A stretch of 32,809 nt of DNA. Origin: SUG2458 sp963651465. GTDB lineage: Bacteria > Bacillota_I > Bacilli_A > RFN20 > CAG-826. The position numbers and the translations under genes were made by a program. Under the pieces are notes generated by a model. The model saw only the letters and a program-made list of their open reading frames with translations. It searched no databases and was not told where the DNA came from. The stretch spans positions 1-32,809 of the forward strand of contig CAVJPS010000003.1 in assembly GCA_963651465.1 (NCBI GenBank), read 5' to 3'. Of the stretch, positions 14,923 to 22,720 are shown one piece after another (position 1 is the first letter of the stretch; every line of letters begins with the position of its first letter).

Positions 14923-16113
14923 TTATTCATTTGCGTAGTTATCAAAATAACCTTGGACTAATACAACAGGAGTTCCTTTATCTCCAGAACCTGAAGTTAA
15001 GTCACATAAAGAACCAATTAAGTCTGTGATTTGACGAGGGGTTGTACCTTCTGAAATCATATTGCCAACAAGATTAGAATCTTTATTTTTGATTTTTTCT
15101 CTTATAGCTTTTTGTAATTCTTCATCTTTAAGATTACTAAATTCATTATCAGCTAAGAATTTAATTTTAATTTCATTAGGTGTACCTTTTAATCCATTAG
15201 TATAGAAAGGAGAAACAACAGGGTCTGCGAGTTCCCAAATTTTTCCTTGAGGATCTTTAAAAGCACCGTCTCCATATACCATAACTTCAACGTGTTTACC
15301 GGTTCTTGTCTTAATAATAGATTGAATGTCTAATAATAATTTACTAGCATCACGAGGGAAGAGTTTTACTTTTTCTTCACTTGATTTATTAGAACCTAAT
15401 AAACCATATTGATTATTATAACCACTACCATTTATAGATACATTTAATATATCGTCTAAACCATAGACGATTTTTGCACCATTTTCAATTAATATTCTTT
15501 TACTTCTTCTACGAGTATGAATGTCACATGTTAAGACATTTTTAGTGTGATTAAGAATTTCTTTAACTCTATTTGCAAAGAAAACTTCTACTTCACAATT
15601 TTCTTTTTTAATTAAATCAATATAGTAATCAATGTAGTCTACACCAGTGAATTCATGTTTTTTGTATCCAAATAATAAACGATATTTTTCTAGATTTAAT
15701 ACATCAGTATAAGGGTTAACATTTTTTTCATCTAATTCATCATATGATAATAAAGCATTACCGACTTCATCAGAAGGATATGAAAGCATTAAGTATATTT
15801 TTTTAACACCTCTTGCAATGCCTTTTAGAAGAATTGCAAAACGGTTACGGGATAAGATAGGGAAGACAACTCCAACTTCATCACCGAATTTAGATTGAAC
15901 ATCATAAGCAATATCGTCAACTGTTGCATAATTGCCTTGGGCTCTTGCAACTAATGATTCTGTAATAGCAATAACGTCTTTATCGTTAATGTTAAATTTT
16001 TCATTTTTTGCTGCATCTAATACTGAAGTTGAAACTATTGTAGCTAAATCGTCACCTTCTTTAACAATTGGTAAACGAATACCACGGGAAGTTGTACCTG
16101 TAAATCTTTTCAT
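14923..16113 (-). CDS. coenzyme F420:L-glutamate ligase (CofE)-like protein
   Basis: 396 residues with an N-terminal F420_ligase domain. RGIRLPIVKEGDDLATIV is followed by the NDKDVIAITESLVARAQG segment, which matches the CofE pattern GDDL...GDVVVVTQKIVSKAEG. CofE adds glutamate to F420-0 with GTP. No other F420 gene is in the window and F420 is not expected in this lineage, so it more likely makes an amide/peptide bond on another acid; the substrate is unknown. It is longer than archaeal CofE (about 250). I chose the ATG at 16113 because AAGGAG (16129-16124) is ten bases before it. The in-frame ATG at 16122 is only one base from that site. It starts one base after the stop of the upstream flavoprotein gene, so the two form an operon. 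Confidence 0.75.
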   Translation of the reverse strand: MKRFTGTTSRGIRLPIVKEGDDLATIVSTSVLDAAKNEKFNINDKDVIAITESLVARAQGNYATVDDIAYDVQSKFGDEVGVVFPILSRNRFAILLKGIARGVKKIYLMLSYPSDEVGNALLSYDELDEKNVNPYTDVLNLEKYRLLFGYKKHEFTGVDYIDYYIDLIKKENCEVEVFFANRVKEILNHTKNVLTCDIHTRRRSKRILIENGAKIVYGLDDILNVSINGSGYNNQYGLLGSNKSSEEKVKLFPRDASKLLLDIQSIIKTRTGKHVEVMVYGDGAFKDPQGKIWELADPVVSPFYTNGLKGTPNEIKIKFLADNEFSNLKDEELQKAIREKIKNKDSNLVGNMISEGTTPRQITDLIGSLCDLTSGSGDKGTPVVLVQGYFDNYANE

Positions 16114-16114
16114 T

Positions 16115-17536
16115 TTAATCATTCTCCTTATTTAAAATATTTCTTGCAATATATATTCCACTAGCACCAGCTTGAGCTAATCCTCTTGTTAAACCAGCAC
16201 CGTCTCCACCAACAAATAAATTTTTTATATCGTTTAATTCAAATTCATTATTTATACTTGGGTGAGCACTATAATATTTTGCTTCAACACCATACAACAG
16301 GGTATGTTCTGTAGCTAGTCCTGGAGTAATCTTATCTAATACTTGAATCATTTCAATAATGGCACTCATTGTTTTATATGGTAAAGCATACGATAAATCA
16401 CCGGGGATTGCTTCTTTTAAAGTTGGTTTAACAAATCCATCTTTAATACGTTTATCTGTAGAACGACGTCCACGTAATATATCACCAAAGCGTTGTACAA
16501 TTACTGAGCCACAAGATATTTGGTTAGCAAGTTTTGATACTTTTTCAGCATATTCATTAGGCTTTTTAAAAGGTTCACTAAAATGATGAGAAACTAGTAA
16601 AGCGAAGTTTGTGTTGTTACTTAATAAACTTGAACTATTATAGGAGTGACCATTTACATTAATAACTCCATTATAGTTTTCCATAACAACATGACCTCCA
16701 GGATTAGAACAGAAAGTTCTTACCTTTGATCCATTTGAAGTTTTATAAACAAACTTTGCTTCATATAGATTTTTATTTATTTCATCCATTACTAGGTTAG
16801 GACATTCAACTCTAACACCAATATCAACTTGATTTTGAGTCATTTCAATTTTGTATTTTTCAAGTAAATTACTTAACCAGGAACTACCTTCACGTCCAAC
16901 GGCTAATAAAACATATTTACTTTCTATTATTTCGCCAGTAGATAACTTCACACCATTAACTTCTTTATTATCGTTAACAATAATGTCATCAACAGCACAT
17001 CTAAATTTAAAATCTATTTTGGTTTTTAAGAATTCATATATTCTAGTTAATATTTTAAGATTTTCTTCGGTACCTAAATGACGAACTTTAGAACGAAGTA
17101 ATTTAACTCCTACAGCCATTGCTTTCTTTTCTATTTCTATAACTTGAGGAGTAGTAGGATCAGTAACAACTGTTGTTGCACCAAATTTAAGATTTATATC
17201 ATCAACATATTTAATTAAATCTAATAGTTTATCATCGTCAATATAATCAGTTAACCAGCCACCAAATTCAGTTGTAATATTAAATTTTCCATCACTATAG
17301 GCCCCAGCGCCACCAAAGCCATTAGTAATAGAACAACATGGATAACATTCTTTAAAATCTTTACCATTATTAGGACATTTAGTTAAACGATGCTCTAATA
17401 CCGGACAATGACGATTATATATATCGTTTCCTTTATCTATTAATATTATTTTTAAATCAGGATTCTTAAGTGAAAGTTCATATGCAGCAAAATAACCACA
17501 AGGCCCTCCACCAACAATTACAACATCATACTTCAT
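16115..17536 (-). CDS. uncharacterised FAD-dependent dehydrogenase (COG2509)
   Basis: A 473-residue flavoprotein. The Rossmann FAD-binding motif VGGGPCGYFAA is at residues 8-18, GGAGAYSDGK near residue 90 is the characteristic family block, GREGSSWL lies mid-protein, and the C-terminal block FVGGDGAGLTRGLAQAGASG binds FAD. A CPNNGKDFKECYPCC segment carries several Cys that might be redox-active or bind metal. The family is widely conserved in Bacillota with no settled substrate. Start 17536 is set by AAAGGAG; the frame upstream to 17674 has no ribosome binding site and crosses the promoter. It is the first gene of an operon with the CofE-like gene. Confidence 0.85.
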   Translation of the reverse strand: MKYDVVIVGGGPCGYFAAYELSLKNPDLKIILIDKGNDIYNRHCPVLEHRLTKCPNNGKDFKECYPCCSITNGFGGAGAYSDGKFNITTEFGGWLTDYIDDDKLLDLIKYVDDINLKFGATTVVTDPTTPQVIEIEKKAMAVGVKLLRSKVRHLGTEENLKILTRIYEFLKTKIDFKFRCAVDDIIVNDNKEVNGVKLSTGEIIESKYVLLAVGREGSSWLSNLLEKYKIEMTQNQVDIGVRVECPNLVMDEINKNLYEAKFVYKTSNGSKVRTFCSNPGGHVVMENYNGVINVNGHSYNSSSLLSNNTNFALLVSHHFSEPFKKPNEYAEKVSKLANQISCGSVIVQRFGDILRGRRSTDKRIKDGFVKPTLKEAIPGDLSYALPYKTMSAIIEMIQVLDKITPGLATEHTLLYGVEAKYYSAHPSINNEFELNDIKNLFVGGDGAGLTRGLAQAGASGIYIARNILNKEND

Positions 17537-17563
17537 AATAGTTCTCCTTTGCACACAAAAAAT

Positions 17564-17592
17564 TTTATAGCACATGAAAAAGTAAAAATCAA
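17564..17592 (-). promoter_or_regulatory. promoter of the COG2509-CofE-like operon
   Basis: On the minus strand, TTGATT (17592-17587), a 17-base spacer and TATAAA (17569-17564) preceded by TGC (extended -10). Just upstream, around 17600-17614, is the inverted repeat TTCGA-AGTCG-TCGAA, a possible operator. Confidence 0.6.
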
Positions 17593-17640
17593 TAAAATTT
17601 CGACGACTTCGAAAAAAGCGGTTACATTCGATTAAAACTA

Positions 17641-17680
17641 CTAAAAATAAATAAAAAAGATGGTTGCATAGCAATCATCT
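17641..17680 (-). terminator. intrinsic terminator of nadK-nfnA-nfnB operon
   Basis: Minus-strand stem AGATGATTGC / GCAACCATCT (one G-T pair), loop TAT, followed by a long T-rich tract. Confidence 0.85.
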
Positions 17681-17692
17681 TATCAGTAATAT

Positions 17693-19090
17693 CTATTTTT
17701 TACTTTGAATATATTGATCAATAGCTGCAGCAGCTTTTTTACCAGCACCCATTGCAAGAATAACAGTAGCAGCACCAGTAACAGCGTCTCCACCAGCAAA
17801 GACACCTTCACGTGATGTTTGACCAACTTCATCGGTAATAATACCACCATGGTCATTAACATCTAATCCATTAGTAGTTGATTTAATTAATGGGTTAGGA
17901 TTTGTACCTAATGCCATAATGACACAATCCATATCTATAATATGTTCTGAACCTTTCTTTACTATTGGTCTTCTTCTACCAGAAGCATCAGGTTCACCAA
18001 GTTCCATATCTACAACTTCTAAACCTTTTACGTTTCCATTTTCGTCGCCAATAATACGAGTAGGGTTACATAATGTTTTAAAAACAATACCTTCTTCCAT
18101 TGCGTGTTCAACTTCTTCTTTACGAGCTGGAAGTTCATCTAATGAACGACGGTAAATAATATAAACATTTTCAGAACCTAATCTTTTTGCTACTCTACAA
18201 GCATCCATAGCAACATTACCACCACCAACAACAGCAACATTGTGACCTTTATAAATTGGAGTAGTAGAGTTATCTTGATATGCTTTCATTAAGTTAGTTC
18301 TAGTTAAGATTTCATTAGCGGAGAAAACACCTTTTAGGTTTTCACCAGGTATACCCATAAATTTAGGTAAACCAGCACCGGAACCAATAAATACGGCATC
18401 AAATCCTTGTTCGTCTAAGAGTTCATCAATTGATAAAACTTTACCAATAACCATATTAGTTTCGATTTTAACACCCATAGAAATTAAATTATTAACTTCT
18501 TTTTGAACGATTGTTTTAGGTAAACGGAATTCTGGAATACCATAGACTAAAACACCACCAGCTAAGTGTAATGCTTCAAATATAGTAACTTCATATCCAA
18601 GTTTTGCTAAATCGCCAGCACAAGCAAGTCCACTAGGACCCGAACCAATAATAGCAACTTTATGTCCGTTACTCTCAATAGGAGTAGGAGTGGTTTTACT
18701 GTGTTCGTTATGCCAGTCAGCAACAAATCTTTCTAATCGACCAATTGCTACGGGCTCATTACCAGCTCTTACACCTCTAACACATTTAGCCTCACATTGT
18801 AATTCTTGTGGACAAACACGACCACAAACAGCAGGTAAAGAACTTGATCTATAAATAACATTAAATGCTTCTTCAAATTCACCTTTAGCAACGTGTGCTA
18901 TAAATTCAGGAATATGAATAGAAACTGGGCAACCTTGCATACATAATGGGTTACGACAATTTAAACATCTTTGAGCTTCATCAATTGCCATTTCTTCAGT
19001 ATAACCAGTTGTTACTTCTAAGAAGTTTTTATTACGAACATTTGGTTCTTGACATGGCATTGGATTTTTTTTCGGATTCATATTTGGCAT
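17693..19090 (-). CDS. nfnB: NADH-dependent ferredoxin:NADP+ oxidoreductase subunit B (GltA-like)
   Basis: A 465-residue GltD/SudA-type flavoprotein. The N-terminal Cys motifs CLNCRNPLCMQGCP and CGRVCPQELQCEAKC bind two [4Fe-4S] clusters. FAD-binding IGSGPSGLACAGDL is near residue 150 and NADP(H)-binding VVGGGNVAMDACR near residue 295. As the partner of NfnA it forms the electron-bifurcating NfnAB transhydrogenase, which couples NADPH with NADH and reduced ferredoxin. A stand-alone homotetrameric glutamate synthase is the main alternative; the adjacent nfnA (one-base gap) and the absence of a large glutamate synthase subunit favour NfnB. Its ribosome binding site AAAGGAG lies in the end of nfnA. 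It ends in TAG. Confidence 0.87.
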   Translation of the reverse strand: MPNMNPKKNPMPCQEPNVRNKNFLEVTTGYTEEMAIDEAQRCLNCRNPLCMQGCPVSIHIPEFIAHVAKGEFEEAFNVIYRSSSLPAVCGRVCPQELQCEAKCVRGVRAGNEPVAIGRLERFVADWHNEHSKTTPTPIESNGHKVAIIGSGPSGLACAGDLAKLGYEVTIFEALHLAGGVLVYGIPEFRLPKTIVQKEVNNLISMGVKIETNMVIGKVLSIDELLDEQGFDAVFIGSGAGLPKFMGIPGENLKGVFSANEILTRTNLMKAYQDNSTTPIYKGHNVAVVGGGNVAMDACRVAKRLGSENVYIIYRRSLDELPARKEEVEHAMEEGIVFKTLCNPTRIIGDENGNVKGLEVVDMELGEPDASGRRRPIVKKGSEHIIDMDCVIMALGTNPNPLIKSTTNGLDVNDHGGIITDEVGQTSREGVFAGGDAVTGAATVILAMGAGKKAAAAIDQYIQSKK

Positions 19091-19091
19091 A

Positions 19092-19931
19092 TTATTTTGC
19101 CTCCTTTAATAAATTACAATGTTCGTCTCTTGCTTTCTTTTCGAACTCGGTGTATTGACGGGAACGAGCAATAGCTTCATCAAAATCAACTTCAAAGCCA
19201 TCGAATTCTGGTCCGTCAACACAAGCAAATTTTGTTTTACCTCCTACAGTAAGACGGCAACAACCACACATACCTGTTCCGTCAATCATAATAGGGTTCA
19301 TCGAGACAACAGTTTTAATATTGTATTTTTTAGTAACTGCAACAACAAATTTCATCATAACAAGAGGTCCAATTGCAATTACTTCATCGTATTCATTACC
19401 TAAATTAATTAATTCTTCTAAAGCATTAGTAACTAAGCCTTTTTCGCCAGCAGTTCCGTCATCAGTCATTAATTTAGATATATCAGATGCTTGTTCGAAT
19501 TCTTTAGCAAGAATAACTAAATCTTTATTTCTAAATCCGATAATAGAATGTACTTCACATCCGTCATCGTGTAATTTCTTAGTAACAGGGTAAGCAATAG
19601 CACAACCAACGCCACCACCTACAACAGCAACCTTCTTTAAACCTTCAGTTTCGGTTGCTTTTCCTAATGGTCCAACAAAATCGTGGACGTAATCACCTTC
19701 ATTTAATTCGTTTAAAGTCATTGTTGAGCCACCAACAATTTGGAAAATAATTCTAACAGTTCCTTTTTCTCTATCGTATCCAGCAATAGTAAGTGGAATT
19801 CTTTCACCAACTTCGTTTGCTCGAATAATAATAAATTGGCCTGGTTCAGCTTTTTTAGCAATAGCAGGAGCCTCAATATCCATTAATGTAACAGTAGGAT
19901 TTAGACTTTCTTTTTTAACAATTTTATTCAT
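19092..19931 (-). CDS. nfnA: NADH-dependent ferredoxin:NADP+ oxidoreductase subunit A (FAD/[2Fe-2S])
   Basis: A 279-residue dihydroorotate-dehydrogenase-electron-transfer-like protein. The flavin-binding RIPLTIAGYD is near residue 45, the NAD-binding VVGGGVGCAIAYPV near residue 105, and the C-terminal DGTGMCGCCRLTV followed by FACVDGPEFDG binds a [2Fe-2S] cluster. In NfnAB this subunit takes NADH and holds the bifurcating partner sites. The gene order nfnA-nfnB and the short length match the complex. It lies 12 bases after nadK with AAAGGAG between them, so it is co-transcribed. It could also be annotated as the sulfide dehydrogenase beta subunit; the chemistry cannot be separated by sequence alone. 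Confidence 0.88.
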   Translation of the reverse strand: MNKIVKKESLNPTVTLMDIEAPAIAKKAEPGQFIIIRANEVGERIPLTIAGYDREKGTVRIIFQIVGGSTMTLNELNEGDYVHDFVGPLGKATETEGLKKVAVVGGGVGCAIAYPVTKKLHDDGCEVHSIIGFRNKDLVILAKEFEQASDISKLMTDDGTAGEKGLVTNALEELINLGNEYDEVIAIGPLVMMKFVVAVTKKYNIKTVVSMNPIMIDGTGMCGCCRLTVGGKTKFACVDGPEFDGFEVDFDEAIARSRQYTEFEKKARDEHCNLLKEAK

Positions 19932-19943
19932 AAAAATCTCCTT

Positions 19944-20798
19944 TTATTTAAATGCTTTAGTAACTTTAAAAATCGGTTCATATAAAGATTCATTAGTATT
20001 GATTTTAATAATTTTAAATAATTTTGTAGATTTTGAAAGAACAATTGTATCTTCATTACCAAAATCAATAGCTTCCATTCCGTCAACTTGTAATTGTGGG
20101 AATGTATCTTTATATTCATCATGAAGTGATAAAGTAATTTTATCATCACCGTCTACAACCAAAGATGTAATAGTTTTTAATTGTGGACATATAGGCGTTA
20201 TAACAAAACTCTTTGCAGTTGGAATTAATAAAGGGCCACCAGCAGACAAGTTATAGGCACTAGTTCCAGTTGGAGTAGCAACAATTATTCCATCAGCGTA
20301 AAAATTTGTATCGTTATTATCGTTAACCTTAATTCCAATATTAATCATTTTAAGTAACATACCACGAGTAATAGCTAATTCGTTATAGGCATTAATTTCT
20401 CTTATTAAACTATTTTTGTGGTATAAGCCAACTTTTAATACAATTCTATTTTGAATTTGATATTGTCCTTCAAGTACTTTATCAATTACTTCTTTATAAT
20501 TTGTAGGAGTTGCTTCACTTAAACAGCCAACTCTTCCTAGGTTGATACCTAAAAAAGGAAAATCGTATTTTTCAAATTTATGAGCAGCTTTTAAAACTGT
20601 ACCATCTCCACCAAGAACAATTGATAAATCAATATTAGCAATAGAAGCGTGATCAATTACACGAACATTAGCAACTTTACCCATTAGTTCTTTTTCGATA
20701 TAAACTTGAACTCCTTTTAGAACAAGATGATCGATAATTTCTTTAGTAATTTTAAAATCTACGTCTTTAGTTTGATTTAGTTCTAGTAATACCTTCAT
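19944..20798 (-). CDS. nadK: NAD kinase
   Basis: A 284-residue NAD kinase (ATP/polyphosphate-NAD phosphotransferase) that makes NADP. Diagnostic motifs: GGDGT near residues 63-67, NLGRVGCLSE, NELAITRG, and the Gly-rich ATPTGTSAYNLSAGGP near residue 180. Length is typical. The AAGGAG site precedes ATG 20798. It heads the operon nadK-nfnA-nfnB, so synthesis of NADP and the enzyme that sets NADPH/NADH/ferredoxin balance would be made together. Its leader of roughly 100 bases carries two hairpins, one a 25-base perfect palindrome, which suggests control in the leader or by a bound protein. Confidence 0.95.
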   Translation of the reverse strand: MKVLLELNQTKDVDFKITKEIIDHLVLKGVQVYIEKELMGKVANVRVIDHASIANIDLSIVLGGDGTVLKAAHKFEKYDFPFLGINLGRVGCLSEATPTNYKEVIDKVLEGQYQIQNRIVLKVGLYHKNSLIREINAYNELAITRGMLLKMINIGIKVNDNNDTNFYADGIIVATPTGTSAYNLSAGGPLLIPTAKSFVITPICPQLKTITSLVVDGDDKITLSLHDEYKDTFPQLQVDGMEAIDFGNEDTIVLSKSTKLFKIIKINTNESLYEPIFKVTKAFK

Positions 20799-20825
20799 CT
20801 ATATCAACTCCTTATATAATTATAT

Positions 20826-20850
20826 AGACGGAAGTACGGTACTTCCGTCT
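20826..20850. repeat. 25-base perfect palindrome in the nadK leader
   Basis: Arms of 12 bases (AGACGGAAGTAC and GTACTTCCGTCT) with a single central base, much GC-richer than the surroundings. On the minus strand no T run follows it, unlike other hairpins in the window, so a simple terminator is unlikely in that direction; on the plus strand only TTTAAT follows. It sits about 28 bases before the nadK start. Confidence 0.7.
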
Positions 20851-20869
20851 TTAATAATCTTATATAAAT

Positions 20870-20886
20870 GTCACTTAAGAAATGAC
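20870..20886 (-). promoter_or_regulatory. small hairpin in the nadK leader
   Basis: In the minus-strand RNA, GUCAUUU pairs with AAGUGAC (one G-U) around a CUU loop, just after the predicted start of transcription. Together with the palindrome at 20826-20850 it forms a two-hairpin leader. Confidence 0.4.
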
Positions 20887-20902
20887 TTATATTTACAATA
20901 TT

Positions 20903-20931
20903 AATATAACTTTTATATAGTATAAAATCAA
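20903..20931 (-). promoter_or_regulatory. promoter of nadK-nfnA-nfnB
   Basis: On the minus strand, TTGATT (20931-20926), a 17-base spacer and TATATT (20908-20903). Transcription would start near 20896, giving a leader of about 98 bases. Confidence 0.55.
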
Positions 20932-21000
20932 CGCAACAACACTAAAAATAAAGTAATTTTTTGTATTAATTTTATTGAACTAATGTTCATTTTATTGAAT

Positions 21001-21038
21001 GAAAATAAAAAGCATATTACTATCAAAAGCAATATGCT
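21001..21038 (-). terminator. intrinsic terminator of mntP
   Basis: Minus-strand stem AGCATATT / AATATGCT (21038-21031 with 21018-21011) followed by TTTTTATTTTC. Confidence 0.85.
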
Positions 21039-21063
21039 AAAATCATTATTTTTTATAATTTTA

Positions 21064-21711
21064 TTAGAATGATAAAGCTGGGAAAAAATGAGATAAGACA
21101 ACCCAAATACCCAATAAAATAAGAATAGAACCACCAACTATATTACAAATTGAGAAATTACCTTTTAAAAGTTTTTCAATTTGATTACCAAATAATACTC
21201 CAAGAAGAGAAATAGTAAATGTACAAACCATAATAATTGCAACATGAAGCCAAATAGTTTGGTTAGTTGAAGAACCAGCGTGTAATTCAATACCAGCAGC
21301 TAAAGCATCAATTGCTGTAACGACACCCATTAATAAAACTTCTTTATATGAAAAGTTTTTAAGTTCTTTCTTTTCTTCATCACTTACTTTAAGTTTTTTA
21401 ATACCCTCAATTAACATTTTTGTACCAATAAAGAGTAATAAAGTAGCAGCAAGGAAAACAACACTAATAGCAAGAATTTCACCTGCTTTTTCTCCAGAAG
21501 TACTACCAACAATTACTGTAACACCTTCGATAATCCAATAGCCAAGTAAAGGCATTAAAGCTTGCATTACTCCAAAGACTGCTGCAATAAATATACTACG
21601 ACGGACATTAATATCTTTATATATTAATCCATCTGTAACTGAAACTGCAAAAGCATCCATTGATAATGCTATACCTAATAGAAATACTGAAATTAAAATT
21701 GACGCTGTCAT
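21064..21711 (-). CDS. mntP: manganese efflux pump MntP
   Basis: A 215-residue protein with six transmembrane segments. Conserved membrane Asp motifs are SMDAFAVSV near residue 18 and IDALAAGIE near residue 122, typical of MntP (formerly YebN / DUF204), a Mn2+ exporter. I chose the ATG at 21711 (MTASILI) since AAGGAG precedes it by seven bases; an upstream TTG at 21729 would include that site. The identification is reinforced by the yybP-ykoY Mn2+ riboswitch directly upstream. It has its own promoter and terminator, so it is a single-gene, Mn2+-induced unit. Confidence 0.95.
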   Translation of the reverse strand: MTASILISVFLLGIALSMDAFAVSVTDGLIYKDINVRRSIFIAAVFGVMQALMPLLGYWIIEGVTVIVGSTSGEKAGEILAISVVFLAATLLLFIGTKMLIEGIKKLKVSDEEKKELKNFSYKEVLLMGVVTAIDALAAGIELHAGSSTNQTIWLHVAIIMVCTFTISLLGVLFGNQIEKLLKGNFSICNIVGGSILILLGIWVVLSHFFPALSF

Positions 21712-21740
21712 AAAAACTCTCCTTAACAACTTAATAAAAT

Positions 21741-21798
21741 AAAAAAAGTATATTTCTATACTTTTAAAAATGACAAAAGTATAGAAAAATCTATACTT
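21741..21798 (-). promoter_or_regulatory. expression platform of the Mn2+ riboswitch (mutually exclusive hairpins)
   Basis: Four related segments follow the aptamer on the minus strand: A AAGTATAG (21798-21791), B CTATACTTTT (21784-21775), C AAAAGTATAG (21765-21756) and D TATACTTTT with extra T (21752-21741). A pairs with B and C with D to give a terminator with a T tract. Alternatively B pairs with C over ten bases and removes the terminator. A overlaps the 3' strand of P1, so closing P1 when Mn2+ binds would free B to pair with C and turn mntP on. Confidence 0.65.
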
Positions 21799-21879
21799 AA
21801 GTCTCGTTTATTAAGATTAGCCAGGTTAGTAACCAGTATGTTGACTAATCACTTTTGAAAGTTAACTACTCCCTTAAGT
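21795..21879 (-). ncRNA. yybP-ykoY manganese riboswitch aptamer
   Basis: The minus strand carries the conserved elements of the yybP-ykoY class: GGGAGTAG just after P1, an internal GTCAACATACTGGTTAC-type junction, CCTGGC, and GAGAC just before the 3' strand of P1. P1 is a perfect 7-bp stem (21873-21879 with 21795-21801). This class senses Mn2+ and usually turns on Mn2+ exporters, exactly the downstream gene mntP. The promoter at 21916-21887 places the transcript start at the 5' edge of P1. Confidence 0.88.
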
Positions 21880-21886
21880 CTTAATC

Positions 21887-21916
21887 ATTTTAACGAGCAA
21901 ATATTAAGTTAGTCAA
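21887..21916 (-). promoter_or_regulatory. promoter of the riboswitch-mntP transcript
   Basis: On the minus strand, TTGACT (21916-21911), an 18-base spacer and TAAAAT (21892-21887), so transcription begins near 21880, right at the aptamer's first stem. Confidence 0.6.
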
Positions 21917-21933
21917 GGCTAATCGTTACTATT

Positions 21934-22665
21934 TTAATTTTTATCGTTATAATCGTCATTTTTATAGTTATCTTGATAAGGTTGATAACCATAATCATTA
22001 AGGTCACGAGAGAAAGTTGTGTCTGTGTTGGTTTCATAATAAATTTTCTTTGGTCTATATGTGAAAACAGTGTAAAGAAGAATTGCTAATTCACATAAGA
22101 ATAATCCTACAGTCGATAAGAAATTACATCCATAATATACAAAAGCACTTAAATTGACTGAATCTTCAATAAAAGCAATTGTTGAGATAGTAAAATAATA
22201 TCCATTTAAAAGCATAAATAGTGCTGGTGATATTAAATTTAAAGACCAAAATATAATTTGTAAAGTTGGGGCTGAATTTCCTTTCTTTTGTTGAACAACT
22301 AGAACTATTAAAATGATAATACTAGTTAAGTAAATAGGTGATCCAGTTAAAATAGAAATTAATCCAAATACTGGTGAGGTAAGTACAGATGAAAAAAGAT
22401 TAAAGCCTGTTAATAACTCAAAAATTAAAATTAATAAATAACTGAAATTTAGGGGTTGAGTTGTTCGCATATGTTTTAAAATTGCTACACAGAAATAAAT
22501 TGAAATTAAAGTTGATAAAATACCTGAACCGATAGTTCCATCTAATAAAAGCATTTCTGCCACAACTACACCTAATGTAAATATCGAATATATAATAGTA
22601 CCAAGCTTCATTAATAAAACTGGCCATTTATTTGAATGTTCACCATAATAAAAAGATTTTTTCAT
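21934..22665 (-). CDS. uncharacterised membrane protein with about six TM segments
   Basis: A 243-residue protein with roughly six hydrophobic segments between residues 17 and 205 and a hydrophilic C-terminal tail rich in Asp, Asn and Tyr (DYGYQPYQDNYKNDDYNDKN). I recognise no family motif. The likely start is the ATG at 22665 (MKKSFYYGEH), eight bases after AAAGGAG. The GTG at 22683 would place that site inside the gene. It lies between yolD and the mntP riboswitch on the same strand, but the mntP promoter lies beyond its stop codon, so a shared function with either neighbour is not implied. A role in the envelope is possible only in the loosest sense. Confidence 0.6.
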   Translation of the reverse strand: MKKSFYYGEHSNKWPVLLMKLGTIIYSIFTLGVVVAEMLLLDGTIGSGILSTLISIYFCVAILKHMRTTQPLNFSYLLILIFELLTGFNLFSSVLTSPVFGLISILTGSPIYLTSIIILIVLVVQQKKGNSAPTLQIIFWSLNLISPALFMLLNGYYFTISTIAFIEDSVNLSAFVYYGCNFLSTVGLFLCELAILLYTVFTYRPKKIYYETNTDTTFSRDLNDYGYQPYQDNYKNDDYNDKN

Positions 22666-22720
22666 AAATAAATCTCCTTTCACATATATAATATTATATT
22701 TTAAAGATATAAAAATATCA

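Noticed and set aside
14923..16113. Annotation as a true F420 biosynthesis gene
   Set aside because: Only the domain similarity supports it; no other F420 gene is in the window and the protein is much longer than CofE.
15932..16135. Open frames on the plus strand inside the minus-strand genes between 15.9 and 19.6 kb (for example 16359-16586, 16851-17081, 17919-18155, 18946-19593)
   Set aside because: They lie opposite well-supported conserved genes, lack ribosome binding sites and show no recognisable domain; they are shadows of AT-rich coding.
17693..19090. Annotation of this gene as glutamate synthase small subunit
   Set aside because: No large subunit is nearby and it is coupled to an NfnA-type gene, so NfnB fits better; sequence alone does not exclude the alternative.
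21880..21933. Dyads between the sequence just upstream of the mntP aptamer (AACGAG, TCTTAAT) and parts of the aptamer that could form an alternative stem
   Set aside because: The promoter TTGACT/TAAAAT places the transcript start near 21880, so most of this upstream sequence is not in the RNA.
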